Shown here piece by piece: positions 4,415 to 7,766 of a stretch of 7,766 bases of DNA. The stretch is from Methylococcaceae bacterium (lineage in GTDB: Bacteria > Pseudomonadota > Gammaproteobacteria > Methylococcales > Methylomonadaceae). Each line of letters opens with the position of its first letter. Positions within the stretch are counted from its first letter, which is position 1. A program made the translations under genes and the position numbers. The DNA lies in NCBI GenBank assembly GCA_005779525.1, contig SXIZ01000208.1, positions 1 through 7,766 on the forward strand, given 5' to 3'. The notes under the pieces were generated by a model. That model saw only the letters and a list, made by a program, of their open reading frames with translations, did no database searches and had not been told where the DNA came from.

Positions 4415-5251
4415 GTGACTGAAATGGTATCAAATACACATTACATTAAGCATCATCTTACATATTTGTCATATAACGTCAAGACAATGAGCCTAGGTTC
4501 AGGCGGTGGGTTTTGGACGTTAAATTTGGATACGATATTCTTTTCGATAGCACTGGGGATTATCGCCATACTCCTTTTATATGTTGGAGCTCGCCGGGTG
4601 TCGACGGGTGTTCCTGGAAAAGTACAGAACTTTGCTGAGATGATGTTGGTTTTTGCTGACAATCAGGTCAAAGATTGTTTTCATGGAAAAAACAAGGTCA
4701 TTGGTCCTTTAGCGTTAACCATATTCATCTGGGTTTTTTTGATGAATTTTATGGATATTGTACCCGTAGATATATTACCTGCAGTAGCGAAGCTTGCTGG
4801 CATTCATTATTTAAAAGTCGTCCCAACCAATGATCTTAATCTCACGTTTGCGATGTCGTTATCTGTCTTTTTTCTTATCCTTTTTTATAGCTTAAAGGTC
4901 AAGGGAGCAAAAGGTTTTATTAAAGAGTTAACAATGCAACCCTTTAACAATCCACTGTTCATCCCCTTTAATTTGTTGTTAGAGTTGGTCGGTTTAATCG
5001 CCAAACCTATTTCATTATCACTCCGGTTGTTCGGCAACTTATATGCCGGTGAGTTGATCTTTATTTTAATAGCTTTGCTCACGCTGAATGCGAACTCGTC
5101 TTCGATCACAAGCGGTGTGACGATGGGGGTGGCGCAATTTTTATTGGCTACGGCGTGGTCAATTTTCCATATCTTAGTCATTACGTTGCAGGCGTTTATA
5201 TTCATGGTGTTGACGATTGTTTACCTCAGTCTCGCTCATGAAGATCATTAA
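4415..5251 (+). CDS. atpB: ATP synthase Fo subunit a
   Basis: This 278-residue integral membrane protein forms the proton half-channels facing the c-ring. The signature PISLSLRLFGNLYAGELIF (198-216) contains essential Arg204 (E. coli R210) and Glu213 (E219). The last helix, IFHILVITLQAFIFMVLTIV, has His252 and Gln259 at the E. coli H245 and Q252 positions. The segment between Arg204 and His252 is 13 residues longer than in E. coli, with a Ser/Asn-rich loop LNANSSSITSG (224-234), so the periplasmic connection before the last helix is extended. The start is GTG at 4415, supported by AGGG (4405-4408) six bases upstream; an ATG at 4424 is possible but lies 15 bases from that site. The gene sits between atpI and atpE in the canonical order. 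Confidence 0.96.
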   Translation: MTEMVSNTHYIKHHLTYLSYNVKTMSLGSGGGFWTLNLDTIFFSIALGIIAILLLYVGARRVSTGVPGKVQNFAEMMLVFADNQVKDCFHGKNKVIGPLALTIFIWVFLMNFMDIVPVDILPAVAKLAGIHYLKVVPTNDLNLTFAMSLSVFFLILFYSLKVKGAKGFIKELTMQPFNNPLFIPFNLLLELVGLIAKPISLSLRLFGNLYAGELIFILIALLTLNANSSSITSGVTMGVAQFLLATAWSIFHILVITLQAFIFMVLTIVYLSLAHEDH

Positions 5252-5288
5252 CCAGTTTTATTTTTAATTGTCCATTAAGGGGATTTAT

Positions 5289-5564
5289 ATGCAAGCTGCA
5301 AGTTTAATAGCACAAGTTCAAGGCATGACGGTTATTGCGGTCGCTTTGTTGATTGGATTAGGTGCGTTAGGTACTGCTATTGGTTTTGGTTTGTTGGGAG
5401 GAAAGTTTCTTGAAGGATCTGCACGGCAACCAGAAATGGTACCCATGCTACAAGTAAAAATGTTTATTGTTGCAGGTCTTCTCGATGCGGTGACCATGAT
5501 TGGGGTAGGTATTGCGTTGTTCTTCACGTTTGCTAACCCATTCATCAGTAATTTGGGTTCTTGA
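5289..5564 (+). CDS. atpE: ATP synthase Fo subunit c (proteolipid)
   Basis: This is the 91-residue subunit c, whose oligomer makes the rotating ring. Two transmembrane helices (about 13-38 and 56-82) flank the polar loop RQPE (46-49), which contacts gamma and epsilon. The first helix carries the Gly/Ala-rich packing motif GLGALGTAIGFGLLGG, and the second the proton-carrying carboxylate Asp66 in GLLDAVTMIGVG (E. coli D61). The carboxylate is Asp, and no clear sodium-binding pattern is visible, so proton coupling is expected. I chose the ATG at 5289 because AAGGGGA (5277-5283) lies five bases upstream, the best ribosome site of the Fo genes, fitting the need for many copies. A longer in-frame reading from a TTG at 5268 would place that ribosome site inside the gene. 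Confidence 0.96.
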   Translation: MQAASLIAQVQGMTVIAVALLIGLGALGTAIGFGLLGGKFLEGSARQPEMVPMLQVKMFIVAGLLDAVTMIGVGIALFFTFANPFISNLGS

Positions 5565-5573
5565 TAAGATATT

Positions 5574-5640
5574 CTCAAGCGCTTTAGCCACAAGGATGAT
5601 GTGGTGATTTGTGAAAAACATGCTGGCTGGAGCGTTTGAG
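5574..5640 (+). ncRNA. Long stem-loop in the atpE-atpF intercistronic RNA
   Basis: CTCAAGCGCTTTAGCCA (5574-5590) can pair over all 17 positions with TGGCTGGAGCGTTTGAG (5624-5640); three pairs are G-U in RNA, the rest Watson-Crick, around a 33-base loop. It starts nine bases after the atpE stop and ends 38 bases before the atpF ribosome site. No T-run follows, so it is not an intrinsic terminator. The presence of G-U pairs rather than a perfect DNA repeat points to an RNA structure read in this direction. Likely roles are protecting the atpE 3' end, marking a processing site, or partial attenuation between c and b; which one is inference. It is a cis element, not shown to be a separate RNA. 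Confidence 0.6.
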
Positions 5641-5690
5641 GCGACACTTGGTGAGCGCTGCGGCGCCCTGATTGTTACAGGAGATAAATC

Positions 5691-6161
5691 TTGGATATCA
5701 ATTTAACACTGGTTGTACAAATGCTTGTCTTCGGCGCATTTGTGTTGTTTACCATGAAGTTTGTTTGGCCTCCATTATCGAAGGCGCTGGAAGAGCGACA
5801 AGATAAAATAGCTGATGGCTTGGCAGCGGCTGAGCGTGGTCGTCGAGAGCTGGAGCTGGCTCAGCATCGCGTAAAGGATGAAATGAAGCAGGCTAAGGTT
5901 CAGGCGTCTGATATCATTGAAAAAGCGAATCGTCGCGCGGCACAGATTGTTGAAGAAGCGAAAGACGACGCACGTGCTGAAGCACAAAAATTAGCTAAAG
6001 TCGCCGCGGAGCAAATTACGCAAGAAATCAATCGTGCAAAAGACACGTTACGCAAGCAGGTGGCTACATTGGCTGTTGCTGGCGCTGAAAAAATTCTGAT
6101 GCGCGAAATTGATGAGCAAGCTAATCAGGTATTACTGGACAACTTGATCGAAGAGATTTGA
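5691..6161 (+). CDS. atpF: ATP synthase Fo subunit b (peripheral stalk)
   Basis: This subunit has 156 residues, the same length as E. coli b, and forms the stator stalk as a dimer. One N-terminal membrane helix (about 4-26, ending in KFVWPPL) is followed by a long charged coiled coil (about 30-125) with ERQDKIADGLAAAERGRRELE (35-55) near the membrane. The C-terminal LRKQVATLAVAGAEKI (120-135) is the conserved delta-binding part. The start is the rare codon TTG at 5691. AGGAGA (5679-5684) lies six bases upstream and the resulting N-terminus MDINLTLVVQMLVFG aligns with E. coli from residue 1, so TTG is well supported. The gap after atpE is 126 bases and holds a long stem-loop; atpH follows after one base. 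Confidence 0.95.
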   Translation: MDINLTLVVQMLVFGAFVLFTMKFVWPPLSKALEERQDKIADGLAAAERGRRELELAQHRVKDEMKQAKVQASDIIEKANRRAAQIVEEAKDDARAEAQKLAKVAAEQITQEINRAKDTLRKQVATLAVAGAEKILMREIDEQANQVLLDNLIEEI

Positions 6162-6162
6162 C

Positions 6163-6711
6163 ATGTCAGATACAATTACTATCGCGAGGCCTTATGCCAA
6201 AGCTGTGTTTTACCATGCACTTGCGGAAAAGCAATTAGCCGCCTGGTCAACAATACTGCTCAACTTGGCACAAACCGTACAAAATAAAGACGCAGAGCAG
6301 TTCATCTGCAATCCGGCGACCACAACAGAGCTGCAAACCAAGCTGATGCTTGCGGTATGCGCAAAAATAAGTGGTGCAAGTGACATGAAGGACGTAGAGC
6401 ACTTCATCGGGTTGCTCGCAGCAAATAGGCGATTACTGGTGTTACCAGATATATATGCTCAGTACGAGGCATTGCGTGCCGAACAAGAAAAAACAATGAC
6501 CGCAAGTGTAAGCAGTTTCAAGGCGTTGACTCAAGCTCAGCAGAAGCAACTAATCAACTCGTTAAGTTTGCGTCTGCAAAGGGAAGTCACCTTGGACGTG
6601 AGTATTGATGAGTCATTATTGGGTGGCGCGATTATTCGCGCGGGTGATTTAGTCATCGATGGCTCGGTGCGAGGCAAGTTAAATAAACTTAGTAGCAATT
6701 TAGCCGCGTAA
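6163..6711 (+). CDS. atpH: ATP synthase F1 subunit delta (OSCP type)
   Basis: This is the 182-residue stator cap that joins the alpha/beta head to subunit b. The N-terminal helical domain begins with TIARPYAKAVFYHA (5-18), including the family RPYA motif. The C-terminal domain has the conserved VSIDESLLGGAIIRAGD and VIDGSVRGKLNKL (through residue 176). Length is close to E. coli delta (177). The ATG follows the atpF stop by a single base, with AAGAG (6151-6155) seven bases upstream inside atpF, so translation is tightly coupled to subunit b. Nothing unusual is seen. Confidence 0.96.
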   Translation: MSDTITIARPYAKAVFYHALAEKQLAAWSTILLNLAQTVQNKDAEQFICNPATTTELQTKLMLAVCAKISGASDMKDVEHFIGLLAANRRLLVLPDIYAQYEALRAEQEKTMTASVSSFKALTQAQQKQLINSLSLRLQREVTLDVSIDESLLGGAIIRAGDLVIDGSVRGKLNKLSSNLAA

Positions 6712-6728
6712 TTTAGAGGATACATTTC

Positions 6729-7766
6729 ATGTCAGAACAAGTAGCGTTAAATCCATCTGAAATCAGCGAATTAATCAGAAAAAAAATAGAACAATTTAAT
6801 GTTGTTTCAGAAGCACGTAATGAAGGTACGATCGTTAGTTTGAAAGACGGTATTGTCCGCCTACATGGGCTGGCAGATGCTATGCAGGGCGAAATGATAG
6901 AGTTTCCCGGTGGCGTCTATGGCCTTGCTTTGAATTTAGAACGCGACTCGGTGGGTGCCGTTATTTTGGGCGATGCTAGCGGTCTTTCCGAGGGTCAGAA
7001 AGGCAAATGCACCGGCCGTATTCTTGAGGTTCCAGTCGGTCCTGGCCTTCTGGGCCGCGTAGTTGACGCGCTAGGTAATCCAATCGACGGAAAAGGCCCT
7101 ATCGACTCTGATCTGTTGTCACCCATAGAAAAAGTCGCTCCTGGGGTTATTGCCCGTAAATCAGTTGACCAGCCTGTACAAACTGGATTAAAAGCGATCG
7201 ATGCTATGATTCCTATCGGACGTGGCCAGCGTGAGCTTATCATTGGCGACCGACAAACCGGTAAATCAGCCATTGCCATTGATGCCATCATCAATCAAAA
7301 GGGAACTGGGGTAAAGTGTGTTTACGTTGCCGTAGGACAAAAAGCATCCTCTGTTGCGAATCTTGTGCGCAAACTAGAAGAGCACGGTGCTATGGAGCAC
7401 ACCATCGTCGTGGTGGCTGGGGCCTCCGACTCAGCCGCATTGCAATTTATTGCACCTTACGCAGGTTGCGCGATGGGTGAATATTTTATGGAGCGCGGCG
7501 AAGATGCCCTGATTGTTTATGATGATTTGACTAAGCAAGCATGGGCTTATCGGCAAATTTCTCTCCTGTTGCGTCGCCCACCGGGTCGTGAGGCTTATCC
7601 AGGAGATATTTTCTATTTGCATTCGCGCCTGCTTGAACGTGCTGCGCGAATTAATGCGGCTGAAGTGGAGCGATTGACGAATGGTCAAGTGAAGGGAAAA
7701 ACAGGCTCATTGACGGCCCTGCCCATTATTGAAACGCAGGCAGGTGACGTATCTGCATTTGTACCG
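6729..7766 (+). CDS. atpA: ATP synthase F1 subunit alpha (3' end outside window)
   Basis: The first 346 residues of alpha are present, about two thirds of the usual 513 or so; the frame stays open to base 7766. The N-terminal helix for delta binding (MSEQVALNPSEISELIRKKI) is followed by the beta-barrel domain, including GIVRLHGLADAMQGEMIEF (41-59). The nucleotide-binding domain has Walker A GDRQTGKS (173-180) and LIVYDDLTKQAWAYRQ (261-276) holding the Walker B strand. LLRRPPGREAYPGD (280-293) and the alpha-specific GKTGSLTALPIIETQAGD (323-340) are intact. Alpha sites bind nucleotide but are non-catalytic. AGAGGA (6715-6720) lies eight bases before the ATG and just after the atpH stop. The genes for gamma, beta and epsilon are expected beyond the window. 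Confidence 0.97.
   Translation, partial: MSEQVALNPSEISELIRKKIEQFNVVSEARNEGTIVSLKDGIVRLHGLADAMQGEMIEFPGGVYGLALNLERDSVGAVILGDASGLSEGQKGKCTGRILEVPVGPGLLGRVVDALGNPIDGKGPIDSDLLSPIEKVAPGVIARKSVDQPVQTGLKAIDAMIPIGRGQRELIIGDRQTGKSAIAIDAIINQKGTGVKCVYVAVGQKASSVANLVRKLEEHGAMEHTIVVVAGASDSAALQFIAPYAGCAMGEYFMERGEDALIVYDDLTKQAWAYRQISLLLRRPPGREAYPGDIFYLHSRLLERAARINAAEVERLTNGQVKGKTGSLTALPIIETQAGDVSAFVP

Noticed and set aside
5620..5706. 28-codon frame between atpE and atpF whose stop overlaps the start of atpF, like a coupling leader peptide
   Set aside because: It has no ribosome binding site before its ATG, overlaps the right arm of the stem-loop, and has no recognisable sequence features.
6995..7294. 99-residue minus-strand frame opposite atpA
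   Set aside because: It is fully antisense to highly conserved atpA codons, has no ribosome site seen and resembles no protein. The same applies to minus-strand frames opposite atpE (5318-5647), atpB (4885-5205) and parB (358-552).
1..7766. CRISPR arrays, insertion sequences, tRNA or rRNA genes, attachment sites, or a replication origin
   Set aside because: I saw no regularly spaced repeats, transposase frames, tRNA-like cloverleaf or T-loop sequence, rRNA sequence, or cluster of DnaA boxes with an AT-rich unwinding region. The isolated boxes do not make an oriC.

Overview
The window looks like a gammaproteobacterial chromosome segment close to the replication origin. It joins a parA-parB chromosome partition operon to the first two thirds of an atpIBEFHA(GDC) F1Fo-ATP synthase operon. 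Every recognised product is closest, from memory, to gammaproteobacterial families: chromosomal Soj/Spo0J, YraN, DiaA, DolP and the E. coli-type a, c, b, delta and alpha subunits. Base composition is slightly AT-rich by eye. A Legionellales-like or Coxiella-like host is my guess; nothing in the sequence proves it.

Layout. Positions 1-342 hold the C-terminal part of parA, followed by parB (360-1232), yraN (1239-1595), diaA (1627-2226) and two tandem dolP-like BON-domain lipoprotein genes (2230-2793 and 2851-3447). All are on the + strand with short gaps, so they are probably one transcription unit or a few overlapping ones. From 3448 to 3985 is the only substantial gap in this gene train. It holds inverted repeats, a strong minus-strand terminator, one small minus-strand gene of unknown function (3618-3863) and a compact divergent promoter region (about 3893-3985). 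The ATP synthase operon then runs on the + strand: atpI, atpB (GTG start), atpE, atpF (TTG start), atpH and atpA, which leaves the window at 7766.

How the genes fit together. ParAB segregates the origin region and DiaA promotes DnaA-dependent initiation. DolP-like lipoproteins maintain the outer membrane, and the atp operon supplies ATP. In E. coli yraN-diaA-dolP lie together but far from atp; here that cluster is inserted between parAB and atp. A consensus DnaA box (3949-3957) lies between the -35 and -10 elements of the likely atpI promoter, which also abuts the promoter of the unknown divergent gene. This allows, but does not prove, coupling of replication initiation to ATP synthase expression.

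Most worth a second look: the unknown divergent gene with a full set of expression signals; the DnaA box in the atp promoter; a perfect 24-bp palindrome inside yraN; a 17-bp RNA stem between atpE and atpF; and the two DolP paralogs, only one of which keeps the tryptophan known for phospholipid binding in E. coli. I see no clear new defence system, mobile element or CRISPR array.
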